From Ridgeia piscesae (Eukaryota > Annelida > Polychaeta > Sabellida > Siboglinidae), in contig JAODUO010000424.1 in the NCBI GenBank assembly GCA_025642075.2, forward strand, positions 251,001 through 315,000: DNA of 64,000 bases. The letters run 5' to 3'. The position numbers and the translations under genes are program-made. The notes beneath the pieces are model-generated. The model searched no databases and was not told the DNA's origin. It was given only the letters and a program-made list of their open reading frames with translations. Each line of letters starts with the position of its first letter. Positions within the stretch are counted from its first letter, which is position 1. Positions 23,600 through 35,679 of this stretch are shown here, in pieces.

Positions 23600-23970
23600 T
23601 GGCTGCTTCTCGCCGTTTCCTACTTGTCGTTCTGGTATCTGGCTTCGATGATAAAATGCATATAAACAGCACATCCTCAGTTTGCATAATGTCAAAAAAC
23701 AGTGTCCTCATGCAATGGCCAAGATTAAGTTGTAAGCAAACTAGTGTTCAACAGACAGTATTCATAAGTCAACAGCTATGTCCCAATTCTCTGCTGTGAT
23801 GTTAAAACCTTGGGCAATTGTTTTTCCTCTACATTGCTCCAGTTCATCAGCTGTAAAAATGAGTCCCTGACTATAGATAGTGGTGGATATGTTACGAGTG
23901 TTTTCCCCATTAATTATAGCATACCCTGGATGCTTCCCAGAGAATTGAGATGGTATATCTGATTGAACAG
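23600..23970 (-). pseudogene. Unidentified exon-like sequence with one frameshift and one stop
   Basis: After a strong acceptor (TTTATTTCCCTGACAG), the minus strand reads about 65 codons ('SDIPSQFSGKHPGYAIINGE', 'LIFTADELEQCRGKTIAQGF', 'NITAENWDIAVDL'). Near 23772 the frame shifts and a TGA follows, after which the text stays protein-like ('LNLGHCMRTLFFDIM', 'SKPDTRTTSRKRREAAMQ') up to a CAG|GTTAGT donor at about 23596-23600. The quality of the splice signals and peptide composition suggest a decayed exon of a real or transposon-borne gene; no family was recognised. The hAT element lies just downstream, and the exon at 19034-19527 may be the next one. Confidence 0.4.
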
Positions 23971-24544
23971 GTCTGTCAGGGAAATAAATTAAACGCTTTC
24001 AGCAATCCTGAGGATTGGTTACTGCGCTAAATAAGATTTTCCCCTTTATAAATCAGCAATTAATAAAACCAGAGGTTTTTTTCTTGAATGATTTAAATCG
24101 GTTGATTTATGGGTTAAATCAACTTATTTAAATTTAAGAGCATGTGTCAACCTGGTTATTACTATTATGCCAATAACCAATTACATTATATACGGTAGTG
24201 TTTTATTGAATGCAGTTAACAGTCTAATTTAAATAATAACATAAATTTGTATTTTGCTGTTTCTGTTAATTAATTCCAAGTAATGCCTGTAATATGACTG
24301 ACAGTTCTTGACTGTTGTTGACTAATTAGCGAGTCACTCTAATTTGCATATGACGACGAGTATTGTTTAAAACAAACGTCATACGCATGAATGGTCGTAG
24401 CTGTCATTTCTTTTTATGTCATTATCTTGAAGAAGGTTATTCCACCACCGGCGACTGTCTATGTCAGAAAAAAAAGTTTACTTGTACCTAGAGACTCGAG
24501 CTATTTTTAGCAACCAACGAACCTGCGTTTGTTGCTATCCCTAG
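23971..24544. other. non-coding DNA, nothing recognised
   Basis: AT-rich, probably intron or intergenic DNA between two transposon insertions. Confidence 0.4.
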
Positions 24545-27500
24545 GTCTAGGCACGGACTTATATGCACTGGACTGCTGTCTCCGCCGCTCGCGGCGCTTC
24601 GCGAGCGGCGGAGTTGGCTGCAAATGTCACGAGCGCACAAGATGTACTCCCCACTTCCGGTCTACTAGCCACTGCGATGGAGATGCCAAACATCGACAGG
24701 ATTCTTGCGGTGAATATAACTGTTTAATTCAATAATAGTGATAATTTTCCTAAACGATGACTGTACCTAGTTTGGTAAATGTTGTGGCTATCTCCAGTAT
24801 AGTTCTAAATGGTTTATTTAATTCTATTTTCGTCGTACATGACGTATAATATGCATCGGGGTGTCGGCGTAATGGCGTAAACAATACCGAAGGCAAGGCT
24901 AATTTTTTTCTTGGGCAAGTGACGCAAGTTTTAACTAGTCTTGCTATGGGTGTAAGTTCATAGATTGGAATTATATGTAATGTTTAAATATTCATAATAA
25001 TTTGTTAATCTCAAGCCATTTAACAACAGCCGATCATTTAACCGATCTGTCATTCTTGGCTTTATCCCCCCTTGGGCCCTAGGCCCAAGCCCAGTTAGGC
25101 ATTGATAACTGTTTTCAATATTTACTGCCATTCGCTTGTATTTATTATTGATTTGTGTTATTTATATTTTGATGATTGTTCATGTGCAATTTATTTATTC
25201 TGATCCTGTTTTATTATTGTGAATAAAATATCATACAACTATTCCTAATTATAATTAATAATAATGCATTTTACTTCTAGAAATTTAAGCATTACTAAGA
25301 ATTGTGTATTTGTTATTTCTAGTATATGTATTTAAATGCTTGGCATGGATATACAATAATTCTATGTGTTTGATTAATTATTGTAGTTATTAATGCACTT
25401 TGAATTGTTTTTTTTCCCCGCACCTGAAAGTTACACACATTACTGTATGCATGATTACAAGCTTCATCTGGCTGAAGATGACACAGCAACATATCTACGC
25501 TGTCTAAAGATACAGTCCCTGTGAACATGACATATACACTGCAGTTTTAATAGACAAGAACACAGCATTATTGCATTGCCTGAACAAAACTATCTGTCAG
25601 TTAACTGTGAAGGTAGTAGTTCAAGGTACATAGCCTACAAAGTCGTCAATATATCATAGGCATCATCTGCATACACTAAATAATTTTACACAATTTATCT
25701 CGCTGAATGTGACACATAATACACATTGAATAATACAGACATCACTTTACAACTTAATTACAAAGCACTGGAATTAATGGTTTCTGTACGACACAGGACA
25801 CACTGGATTATGAACATTCCTGCGTAGATCTTGCAGAATATTGTGAATTTGCAAAAAGATTTGTGAGGTGGAGTAATGTGGAGCTTCTTCACCGTGCACT
25901 TTATCCCTATGGAGGGTAACCCAGAAAGCAGCATTTGGCACACGAGATGTTGGAGTCGGGGACGAAACACTGTTAACATTTATAAACATTACTTCATCAA
26001 GTTCATGTTGAAATGCAGAATATTATGAAATGGTAAACATTTATTACTGGTCTCTACTGAGCCTGCAGTATTTGTCCAACCTGTAAACAACGGTCACCCA
26101 TAAACAAGTGAAGTATGACAACTGTGCTTCATTGTCATGCATTAATCTGTTGAGTTTGTTATTTAGATAATATTTATTAATAAAGTTATTATTTAATGAC
26201 ATGTATTTATTGATGGTTGATCATAATGTTTCATATGGTTCTAAACATTGCATAAATTATATTTACTTCATAATTATTTACTGCTGGCTTTCATCAAAAC
26301 ATAACCCTTTGCCGAGTTAGCATGCTAACATTAGCCAATTTTAACTTATTAATTAAGTTGGTGTTAATATGAAATTTCTGGCTAATGTATATTTACTACC
26401 GTAATTAATGTGGACATGTCTTAATAATTATGGACATTATGGCCGTTTATTCATGTGTATATACAAAGTACGGCTGCTAATTATATATTGATTTATTCAT
26501 TAATTTATTATTAATGATTTTTTTTTACATAATTATTTAATTTATATCTCTTACCATAAGTAAGGTGGTTTTACAAATTTCATGTTTATATAATATAAAC
26601 ATATTCATGGACATTGTGGCATTTTACAAAAAAGTTTCTGTCTGTTGAGGTTGCCTGCTAATTATCACCTATTAACTAATTTATTATTACATGACTAGTT
26701 AATATATATTATATGCCAATTATCACCTATTAACTAATTTATTATTACATGACTAGTTAATATATATTTATTCTCTAATAAATGTGGTTATGCACACTGC
26801 ATAATAATATTATGTATAAATATCTTCATATTTATGGACTCGGCTGGTCTTAATTAGAATGTTTCGGCCTGTTAACTTGGTGCACTACTTAACTAATATT
26901 AGCTAATTAACTGGATTAATTAGTATGAAAAAACATCAGTATTGAAAATTTATCACTCCATTCAATGTATTTTAAAATGTTGCAAACAATATTTTAATAG
27001 TTCTATAAATTACAACGTTATGCCATTTTAAAGTCACTTATTCGAATATTTATCAACAGAAACAAAAATGAGCTTATTTTACCATTATAAGAGATACACA
27101 AATTTAGCGCAATTTTTTCGTTTTTAAATTGCAATAATTTTGGATCTAATAAAGGTATCGTAATAAAATTAACAGTTACGTGATCTGTAACTTATTACCT
27201 TTCATTTAAGCCTAAATCCTGTGGTAATTTTTTTTAATGCCTACAGCAGGGCTACCTACTATATTTTCCGTAACGATCATGGGGTGTGGAGGGGGAGGGT
27301 TGTCTCGGGACCATCTGTATACTGTTGGCCCCGGTCCTAAAGTCCATCTCGTGGCTGTAACTAAATCCCAAGTCATTCATTTTATTAAAACTGATGAATT
27401 GTTTCCTTCCCTAGTCTGGGTTTGCCCCAACCACCGAAGCAGCCACGGTTTCATTTACTGATAAATTGCAACACGGACTAGTACTTCGTAGTTGCCAAGT

Positions 27501-27801
27501 TGGGTCGATGATTTTTTCGCGGCAACGCATTTTAGCCGTTTAAAATCGTCAATACTTCACTCAAAACAACTTTCCCAAAAATGTATTTGCTAGGATTTTA
27601 TTAAACATACGTGTCATGTAAGAGTTTATCCAAATGTCTTATTAAAACGATGTTTTCCTGCGGTCAACTGCGAAATTGCCGGCAACCAGCAGACAACCGG
27701 AAGTAACTTATACATCTTGTGCTAGGTTGACCTTGCTGCGCTACTCTAGCGGCCTTGAACCCGGAGACAGCAGTCCAGTGCATATAAGTCCGTGGTCTAG
27801 G
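24545..27801. mobile_element. 3.24 kb DNA transposon with perfect 32-bp TIRs and 7-bp target duplication
   Basis: Element 24552-27794 has identical 32-bp termini in inverted orientation (24552-24583 and 27763-27794), starting CACGGACTTATATGCACTGG. It is flanked by perfect 7-bp direct repeats GTCTAGG (24545-24551 and 27795-27801). Subterminal similarity continues inward (ACAAGATGTA and ACTTCCGGT in both ends, inverted). A 12-bp (extendable to 14-bp) perfect hairpin, CCGCCGCTCGCG with loop GCGCTT, sits at 24582-24611 next to the left repeat only. The interior is AT-rich, with a few minus-strand exon-like frames at 25400-25989. CA termini and a 7-bp duplication do not match the usual 8 bp of hAT or TTAA of Kolobok/piggyBac, so the superfamily is undetermined. 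The perfect termini suggest a recent insertion. Confidence 0.9.
25423..25989 (-). CDS. Exon-like frames within the 3.24 kb transposon
   Basis: Two minus-strand pieces look coding. At 25774-25989, after an AACAG acceptor-like word, the peptide 'VPNAAFWVTLHRDKVHGEEA' continues to 'ILQDLRRNVHNPV' and a stop. At about 25423-25528, 'LDSVDMLLCHLQPDEACNHA' reads up to CAG|GTGCGG. They may be remnants of the element's transposase gene, but no transposase motif was recognised. Confidence 0.25.
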
Positions 27802-29242
27802 TACAGCTCGCCGGCGAACTGTTGACCTAAATCCGTGGATTATATAAACATTCTTTATTTCACATTAAATAATACTGTCCACACATATTTTTACTTTATT
27901 ACATTCATATTTCTTATTACATTTAAACTTTGCTTAGGTCACATTCGTATATTATTCAGACGATGAAATACAACTGTGGGACTAAATTGTAGTCGTAACG
28001 ATACACGTTGGTACTCGTAAGTGCCGAGTCGGCTTGGCAACAACAAGCTGGTTTCGGCATGTAATTTCCTACGCGCCGCTTCACCTTCCAAATAAGGAAA
28101 TCGTGTCCGGTTTTCCCTCTCAGTTCACCAAACATTACTTCGTCGCTGCGTACTTATATGCAAACAAATCGGCCAAAGATGCACCTGTGGCTTTGATCGA
28201 GACTTATGTTTTTATGTTCAGTGTCTCTTTGTGCTCGTCACGTTTATAATTAGGCTTGCAATCGGCGTTTTAAAGTGACCACCACAGACTCTTGTCGAAC
28301 TTTCCGCCGGCGGACACGCCAACTTCATCATCTCTAACCTGCTTTTTCTGCAGGAATCCTTTCGTGGAAGTATGTGAAAAGCTGCTTACTAACAATCGTA
28401 GTATATCTATTAGCCACACTGTGCATTAAATTGTTTAATTATGTTTGTTTTAATGCGTTGTGGCCCGTTTTTGCGAGAGCTATGCTGCGTCGCCTATCGA
28501 CTGGCGGCTTCCGTCATTGTAAGCAACACGCCAGTCAAACCGGAAAAGGCCCTAGGCAAGATGGCAGCGCCCTGTGTTGAAAGTAGCTCAGTTTAAAAAA
28601 ATATTAAAAATATACCATGACGCTGTGCTTGTCAAATTATGGTAACAAGTGCTGTAAATTATATGTTCTTATGTTTGGGCTGTGGTTGTTCAGCCGCTTC
28701 ACTCCCCCTTTAAAGACACAGTCACGACACCAGAGCGTACGATCGTATCTTGATGAACTGGACGATACTATGATAGTTCTCGAAGTAAGCAAGCAAGAAA
28801 GGAAGTAAGTGAGTAAGTAAGTGAGTAAGTACGTATTTATGGGAAATGTGTGTACTTATTTCAAGTATCCTCTATTTAGAATTATTTCGGAACATGAACG
28901 ATGACCCCAATGCACTGACAACGGAGTATCGGTTGCAAATGTGTAAATAATAGTGCTTACTTGTCACTTTTGGTTACATTCCACGTGATACCAATACACC
29001 AAACAATAGCATTGAATGAGTATTGTAACTATTACATATGCTTTCCGCCGAAGGGACACGAGAGGGTTCCATGCCCGCTAAGAGATGTATGCTGAAGAGG
29101 CGACTCTATTATGGCGTGCACAACATTTTCCATTATTAGGAGAGCGTTATTCCCGATGGGTCATTAAATCCCCACTACGTTTGGCTTCAAGGCAGGCTGT
29201 AGCTTTCCGAGGTCAAAACTAATGGCGTTCTTAATATTGCAT
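27802..29242. other. intergenic DNA; no recognised gene
   Basis: Plus-strand open frames at 28034-28249, 28374-28580 and 28617-28808 have no recognised content. The last gives a protein-like stretch ('LKTQSRHQSVRSYLDELDD') ending near a GTAAGC donor word at about 28784. A short GTAA/GTGA tetranucleotide tract lies at 28788-28832. Confidence 0.4.
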
Positions 29243-29294
29243 TGCACTGCACTGCACTGCACTGCACTGCACTGCACTGCACTGCACTGCACTG
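29243..29294. repeat. (GCACT)n pentanucleotide microsatellite
   Basis: About ten near-perfect copies of GCACT. Confidence 0.97.
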
Positions 29295-29732
29295 TATTGC
29301 GAGGGGACGCGTCCCACTCTTTCAGCGAGGGGACAGCATAAGAAATGTTCCCCACCTATTCAGATAAGAAAAACAAATATGTGGCCAGCGTGATTAATCA
29401 CTCTTCTCTCTTAAAAGCCCCTACATAGGTTCAAGTGGTACAATTTATAAACTCAGATATGAAGTTCCGACTACCCAGTGCAGTGGAAAATCACTAGATA
29501 AATTGCTTGGCTGGCCGCAGCATGCAACTTGATCTTAGTCCAGTAAATAATCATTGTGCCGGGGTCTATCAGTTTTTGCACCGTGGCGTTGGTCAATCAA
29601 TAGGCACTAGCCGTCAGATTGTATAGAGTATATCAATCTGTGTGGTTATGTTGCCCGTATGGCGAGAGCGGCCATGCGTGACGCTGAATTCTCCACCAGT
29701 TGCCGACGTATATATTTGTCGCGACATACAAT

Positions 29733-29735
<3 letters not shown>

Positions 29736-29825
<90 letters not shown>

Positions 29826-29845
29826 TATATATAATATATAATTTT
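29736..29845. repeat. (TA)n microsatellite
   Basis: Pure TA run to about 29822, then TA-rich. The flanking 29295-29735 shows nothing recognised. Confidence 0.97.
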
Positions 29846-31547
29846 ATTTATATTATATATTTATGTGTGTACGTACACACATAAATGCGTACATAAATGT
29901 ACATTCATGCATTCACACATCCATACTCATACATCAGTACAATATATTTAATGTCCAAATACTACGGGACATTGATGTGTTCTCCGTAACCTGTATATGT
30001 ATGTATGTAACCCCGAAGATGAACGTTTTTGTTAGCGGAGATACTGAGTTCAGTAAAATGTTCATACATATGAAATACGACACTTTTTAATACCAGTTTG
30101 TGCAGCTAATGATCGCTGTGGACGTCGACATTTGTCCAGATATATCGTATATTTCACTCCGGGGAAGGCTAAGGTCTATATGTCGTGCCTGGCAATGGTG
30201 GTTCATAAATGCGGCGCCATTACTTCCACCTCAGCTAACAGCTGCACAATTGAAGTTTCTGCTCCTTGCCCCCGTCCGCCACCACCACATATGTGATATG
30301 GCAATTGTTTGAACGACGCTGGAACCAGAAGATCCTACTGCGACACTTGATCTGATTGCGTTCACGACCAACAGCAGCCGTTGGCGTTGACGTGTCTTAA
30401 GAATCTAATCAGACTTGAAATCAACACGACGGTTTTGTGGCCCTCCTCGTCCATGAACTTTTAGCAGTGGCGTGACATAAATTTTGGCCTAATCCAAATA
30501 TGCTAGCAGTTGACGTGACTGCATAGAACGTATTATATATAGTTCACAAATCTGGGGTGATTTATTAGCTTGAAATGACCACATGTCTCCTTGGTATTAC
30601 TGTTAACTGATGAAAAAGTGTATCGTAAATTTACACTTAAATAACTTATATTTCCATCATAAAGTAATACCAGTATTATTATTATACTTGTTTACATTAA
30701 TGTTTTGCAAATGGCAAATTACAAATTTAAGCATTACCATTTCTAATATTCGCATTGTTCTAATAGGATTATTAATAATTTAGTTTTATAACTATATTTA
30801 TGGGTGATGACAATTATATTACCACGACCACGTAAGCATTATTATAATGAATGTGGATATATTTACAAAGTTTGGCGATACCATAACGGGTCAAACACCT
30901 GCCCAGCCTCTCTACTCAGTCCATTTCTTTAAGAAAGTAATTCTGCACCACTCAAGTCATTTGGTTTACCGCTTTACAGAAGGCCTCCACTTTACCCAAC
31001 AATGACAATTCACCCATACTCTGGCGTGGACTTTCCAACACACTCTCTACTTTCGGGGTCACTCGAGCGGAACGCTGCTTTGGCAGACGACTGTCACGGG
31101 GTGAAAATTACCCCAGAAACCCCGAAAGCAATGGACAGACCCAGCTATCAAGACATCATCGACAGAACTATTGTAAACTGGAACAACCTTTTCACTGAGG
31201 CCTAACAAACTTGTATTATACGTACAACTCTTTGAAGGCATTCTAGACGCACAGTGAAAACATTACAATTAATTATTTGCATTGTCTTTGTCTTCCCCAC
31301 TTTGTACTTATCTTCACGTATATCTGCGCGACATCCGCATCATAATCTACAGCTCGGTGAGGTTGACATAGCCAGTCTTCTGACATTGTGAGCCGAGACC
31401 GCAGAAACGGAGTGGTGCTGTGAGTCCCCGATATATAAATTTCTTGCGATAGAGTATGTATGTACGTGTGTGAGTGTGGGGGTGCGTGCGTGTGTGCGTG
31501 CATAATAAGTGATACACAGCGTTGTAAAGCTTCATTGTTAGTATTAC
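29846..31547. other. intergenic DNA; no recognised gene
   Basis: A plus-strand frame at 31002-31205 ends with a protein-like tail ('DRPSYQDIIDRTIVNWNNLF') but has no recognised family or clear splice site. Otherwise AT-rich. Confidence 0.4.
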
Positions 31548-31553
31548 TTTATT
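31548..31553 (-). terminator. MMAB: candidate polyadenylation signal of MMAB
   Basis: AATAAA on the minus strand about 505 bp past the MMAB stop codon. Placement is plausible, but no transcript evidence is available. Confidence 0.3.
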
Positions 31554-32056
31554 GCGAACAGGATGTTCGTGTCAAATCAGCATGACGAATATCATCAGCA
31601 CAGACTGTTAATACCAGTTCTGCTCTTGACAGATATTATGTTACGTTGCAAATTGCACCAGCTTCATCTGAGCCATGTGCAGCATTATTTAGCCTACATA
31701 AGTGCCATAAATGTCACTATAATATAATATTATAATAGGACTGATACTCGAATGCAATTAACAATTAGAACGATTCCCATGCGTGTTTTGTGGGAGTTAT
31801 ATAATGTATCAATGTTAGAGCACAAAGCACTTGATTGGGATCAATCAATTACTACACACACTGATTTTATGGAAATCTAAAATAAATTACCTACCATGAT
31901 CAAAGTTACTGTCATTGAGCAAGTTTCCAATAAATTACTCTTGCAAAAGTAACGGCATGATTACACAGTTATTACTCCATAGAAATACACATACAATCCA
32001 CGTAGGCTAGTTGGCGACATATCAATTCCACCTATGATGACAATTCATGTCCTTCG

Positions 32057-32159
32057 TTACTTGTGTTCCTGTTCCGTGTGCACTCGTCTGTAAATGGTCT
32101 CGACCTTTCCTTCCGACATGGCTGCGTAGCGGGCGGCAGTGAACAGGAAGTCGCTGAGT
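32057..32159 (-). CDS. MMAB: MMAB last coding exon
   Basis: The acceptor CCCGACAG at 32160-32167 opens 'LSDFLFTAARYAAMSEGKVE' and then 'TIYRRVHTEQEHK' and TAA (32057-32059). It completes the codon begun by AG at the end of the previous exon (Arg), giving the conserved NRLSD motif across the junction. The family C-terminus (ARYAAM.EG....IY) is plain. Confidence 0.95.
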
Positions 32160-32868
32160 CTGTCGGGAAACACATCAGGATCAATCACAACTGTTACTAC
32201 AGCAAGACGCTTGCACCATGAGCAGTTGTTAAGGCAACATGATCTCCTAAAATCTGTTTTTGTTATTTTTCACCTTAGCTTATTGAAATTTTAGGATAAC
32301 ATCATTTATATATAAAAACAATTTTACACATTTATTAAAAAAAAATTGTCCACCAGGTGGCGGTGTAGTCACCCCATAACTAAAATTTTGGTTGCTTCAC
32401 CGTGAAAACTGTACCTGGAAAATGGATTGACCAAATGTGTTCAAACTTAGCATATCAATAGAATATATAAAATAGCAGACTATGACAGATTGATTTTTTT
32501 GGTTACTTTACAAAAACAATTTATATGAATTTTTGAATCTTTGCTAATTTCCGTAAGTAAATTTCTCCATCAAAGTCATGATTTTACATGTAATCCAAAT
32601 AGGTTATCTAAAATATGAGACTGTCATAGTCTAGCAAATTATCTTGTGGAGAAATGCTGAAAATTTCAGAGGATTCTGTTGATAAATAACCGAGTACTAG
32701 CGAACAAGAGATTGCTCATCGACCAAAAAACACTTTACTGAGAAAACGGGCATTGAAGTTTCTCAACATTGCAATAACAAATTTCACAGGCAAAAATCGA
32801 ACTGCTGTTATAACAATTCATGCAATGCTTCTATAGTCGACTGTCTTTCCATTGATATATATTGTTCA

Positions 32869-33465
32869 TCATTTGGTTTTGAGAAAATGTGGGTCACGCT
32901 CTCTGTACATCTGACGCACAGTTTTGGCCGCATCGTCAAATAGGCTGCTAACCACTGTCATGTTGGCAGCAGTGACAGCCTTCACGTGCCTCGAGTAGGA
33001 CTTGTGCTGCAGGGGCTCCATGTCCATGAAGCGGCACAGCTTGACGAGACCTGCATGGCCCACACCCATGTCCATGGTTGCGGCCACAGCCTGGCGGACG
33101 ACAACAAAAGGCACGTTGCCTGCTTTCTCCTCTTCGACTCGGTCGGATGACAGCGTCGAGTTCAACACTGCCCCACACGTAGTGCAATATGTCTCGAGCA
33201 GACACACAAGGCCGAGGCGACGGTCGATGGCACGGATCTTCAGTGTTGGCTCACTGCACTCGGTACATGCCAAGCCTCTCACCAGTGCTGACATCATGCA
33301 GCAGCGAACAAATGATGTCTCGATGGGGCGTTGACGTGGCTCAGCAGCACTGATGTGTTCCCGCAGTGGCAGTCCCTGTCTGTAGCCAAACTTTCGCTTG
33401 GTAGCCGAGATGGGGGTTGTGGCTGTAGATGCTGATGGCTGAGGGGGCTCCAACTCAGAATCAAC
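32869..33465 (-). CDS. Mutator-like transposase N-terminal zinc domain protein, exon 2
   Basis: The acceptor TTTTCTATGCAG starts 'VDSELEPPQPSASTATTP'. Then come a zinc-binding block 'LACTECSEPTLKIRA' with 'LETYCTTCGAVLNS' (C-x2-C pairs), 'VPFVVVRQAVAATMDMGVG', 'GLVKLCRFMDMEPL' and 'SYSRHVKAVTAANM'. This order matches the metazoan 'Mutator-like transposase' domain (C-x2-C... C-x2-C, then an N.R.V.A...G.G..GL..FC..M..P pattern). The frame ends at TGA (32869-32871) after 'RERDPHFLKTK', with no DDE catalytic part after it, so as a transposase it is truncated. It lies inside the TTAA-flanked element. Exon 1 joins in phase 0, giving 259 codons. Confidence 0.7.
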   Translation of the reverse strand, partial: VDSELEPPQPSASTATTPISATKRKFGYRQGLPLREHISAAEPRQRPIETSFVRCCMMSALVRGLACTECSEPTLKIRAIDRRLGLVCLLETYCTTCGAVLNSTLSSDRVEEEKAGNVPFVVVRQAVAATMDMGVGHAGLVKLCRFMDMEPLQHKSYSRHVKAVTAANMTVVSSLFDDAAKTVRQMYRERDPHFLKTK

Positions 33466-33948
33466 CTGCATAGAAAATTATTTGTTAGTATATTGTATGT
33501 CTGACAACTAGCAAAAAAAAATTTAAAACTAACCGCTGGTCTAATGAACTGGACAATAATAACTGACATCAATATAACAAGCACAGGTTTTATATTTTGA
33601 CATTCACATTTCTGACAATAATATCAAATATTATCAATCAAACTATGTCACAATATATGTGATTATGTCTAACATTACAAGAATCCTTGTATAACATAAT
33701 CACATATACTAACGTATGTGGTATAGTATAAAAACATAGACATAATTGTCTGCAAAATGTAAACATTACAGTGCCACACAATCACAAAGTGTGACCTAAT
33801 AAATTAGCCTGGACCTAGCGTTATGGCATCTTTGAATACTGGTGTCAGGATAATATTCAGCCCTCGTTATCATAAGTTGGCAAGACATTAGTTGCCTGAA
33901 AATATTATGAATGATATCCTGATGCAAATGTTGATAGTTTATACGTAC

Positions 33949-34131
33949 GTCAAGCTGAATTGGGTCAGCGCTGGGTCCAGGCACGGCGGCCACGGCGGGT
34001 GCGTCGGCACTCACTTCATCATCGCCTTCCTGCTTTTTCCGGATCACCGAACGTGCCAAACTCAACTGTCGGCGTCTAGACAGTAGTTTAGAACGAAACT
34101 GCCGCTTGGTTTTTCCGTATCTTCCAGACAT
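33949..34131 (-). CDS. Mutator-like zinc domain protein, exon 1
   Basis: The ATG at 34129-34131 opens 61 codons: a very basic N-terminus ('GRYGKTKRQFRSKLLSRRRQ', likely nuclear localisation or DNA binding) and an Ala/Pro-rich acidic linker. It ends at 'DPIQLD' with a GTACGT donor in phase 0. This joins exactly to the acceptor at 33465 and keeps the frame open, which supports the two-exon model. The intron is 483 bp. Confidence 0.65.
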
Positions 34132-34300
34132 TTTCGATAAAATGCAATACTACGCGCGAAGTGAAACAAGGCTAAAATGGCGAACTGCGAAGGAAAATTC
34201 CTTTGTGGCGGGGCTTTCCTGGCCGACAGCCAATCAGCGCGCTGAGCCTGGGGGATTCTCTGTCATTGACCAATCGTAGCGACGCTTTCTCGCCACAGGG
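34132..34300 (-). promoter_or_regulatory. putative promoter of the nested transposon gene
   Basis: GC-rich stretch upstream of the ATG with two CCAAT words (34230-34234 and 34270-34274, plus-strand sense) 40 bp apart. The position suits a promoter for the minus-strand gene. Confidence 0.35.
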
Positions 34301-35185
34301 GGGGCCTCTTCTAGGTCAAAATGCTCCAAATGTACCAAGGATTTTGCAGAACCATTGCTACCATGATGCACTGCGAAAGTGAAGCTACACGTGGATGTAT
34401 AATATGTTGGGGTGTGGGCAAATATGGCGGAGCATGCGGTCGTTGAAAATGCCGTATTTTTCTATCGTGGTTGCGTCAGATTATCACACTAAGACAATAG
34501 GCCTGTTATAAATGTTCGTTTTTATTGCACTTGGATGTTTTAGTATTATCTATAAAACACACATATCGATAGTTAGATAATAATAATATAGTAATATGAA
34601 GAAAAAAAAATTCAAAAAAATAAAAAATAAAAACTCGAAAAATCAGTATTTTTAGGAGAGCGTGTGGCCTTAAATGTACGAACTTCATGTTTGAGGGCAA
34701 CACACCTGATGGCGTGCTACTAATATGAATATATAAAAAAAATTATATTTAAATTTAGTTACTGTGTTGGTCGCATGGTGGCTCCACCCCAGTAACAATT
34801 TACCATGAACATGACCACGAGACATGGGCTATTCTTTAGAAGTTGAAAAAATAATGATGTCTCACACATCTGAGTGTTGTAATCCAAGTTAGGACACATA
34901 CTGGTGACACAGATAGATAGGCTCCAGCCATGCACAATATTATCATACAACAGCCTTCTTCCATAACAGGTGTTTTGTACTTTTAACATGCATTTTATTC
35001 CAAACCTCATCAAACGCTGCTTGTCCAAGACTACATTCCTTGAATTGTGAACAATATTACGACTTCAAAACGTTTGGTAAATGATTATCACCAGTTTACA
35101 AAAGCAACTTCTTATCAATTCGTTGCACTACTGAACACTTCTAAACACACATGTTCTTCCAGATAAAAAGAGACAAGTATAATCT

Positions 35186-35495
35186 AAATAACACACTACA
35201 GGATCAACAGCCATGTCACTGCTAAATAACACACTACAGGATCTACAGCCATGTCACTGCTAAATAACACACTACAGGATCTACAGCCATGTCACTGCTA
35301 AATAACACACTACAGGATCAACAGCCATGTCACTGCTAAATAACACAATACAGGATCTACAGCCATGTCACTGCTAAATAACACACTACAGGATCTACAG
35401 CCATGTCACTGCTAAATAACACACTACAGGATCTACAGCCATATTATTGCTAAATAACACACTACAGGAACTACAGCCATATCATTGTTAAATAA
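35186..35495. repeat. 38-bp minisatellite, about 8 copies (MMAB last intron)
   Basis: Unit TAAATAACACACTACAGGAT followed by CTACAGCCATGTCACTGC. The array begins about 26 bp after the 5' splice site of the exon at 35522-35581. Confidence 0.95.
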
Positions 35496-35521
35496 CACAC
35501 CACATGTGTTGAAGCACAAAC

Positions 35522-35581
35522 CTGTTGAGGTACTTGGCCGGTTCGTTGTCCATTTCTCCATCTCTCACCAAAGGCACCACC
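35522..35581 (-). CDS. MMAB: MMAB penultimate coding exon
   Basis: Sixty bases between acceptor TTGGTTTAG and donor GTTTGTG encode 'VVPLVRDGEMDNEPAKYLN' plus the first two bases of an Arg codon. This matches the family stretch RRVVPL..G..D....KFLNR. Phases: enters after AG|, leaves after AG|. Confidence 0.95.
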
Positions 35582-35679
35582 CTAAACCAACAAGACACAG
35601 TCACATGACAACCTGGTCTGGTTCTCATGTCTTTACCTTGAAAATTACTCGGAGGCAGACAGGTCTCACAGACATGCAG

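Larger units (their letters stand above)
32229..34673. mobile_element. TTAA-flanked DNA transposon nested in the last MMAB intron
   Basis: Element 32233-34669 (2437 bp) has TTAA on both sides (32229-32232 and 34670-34673). Its imperfect terminal inverted repeats read GGCAACATGATCTCCTAAAA on the left and GGCCACACGCTCTCCTAAAA on the right (complement). TTAA duplications with GG termini fit Kolobok- or piggyBac-type elements; Kolobok is the better guess. It carries the two-exon gene at 32869-34131 in the same orientation as MMAB. About 640 bp between that gene's stop and the left end is non-coding. Confidence 0.75.

Noticed and set aside
31002..31205. Plus-strand open frame with a protein-like tail
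   Set aside because: No recognised family, no splice partner and short length; noted only in the region description.
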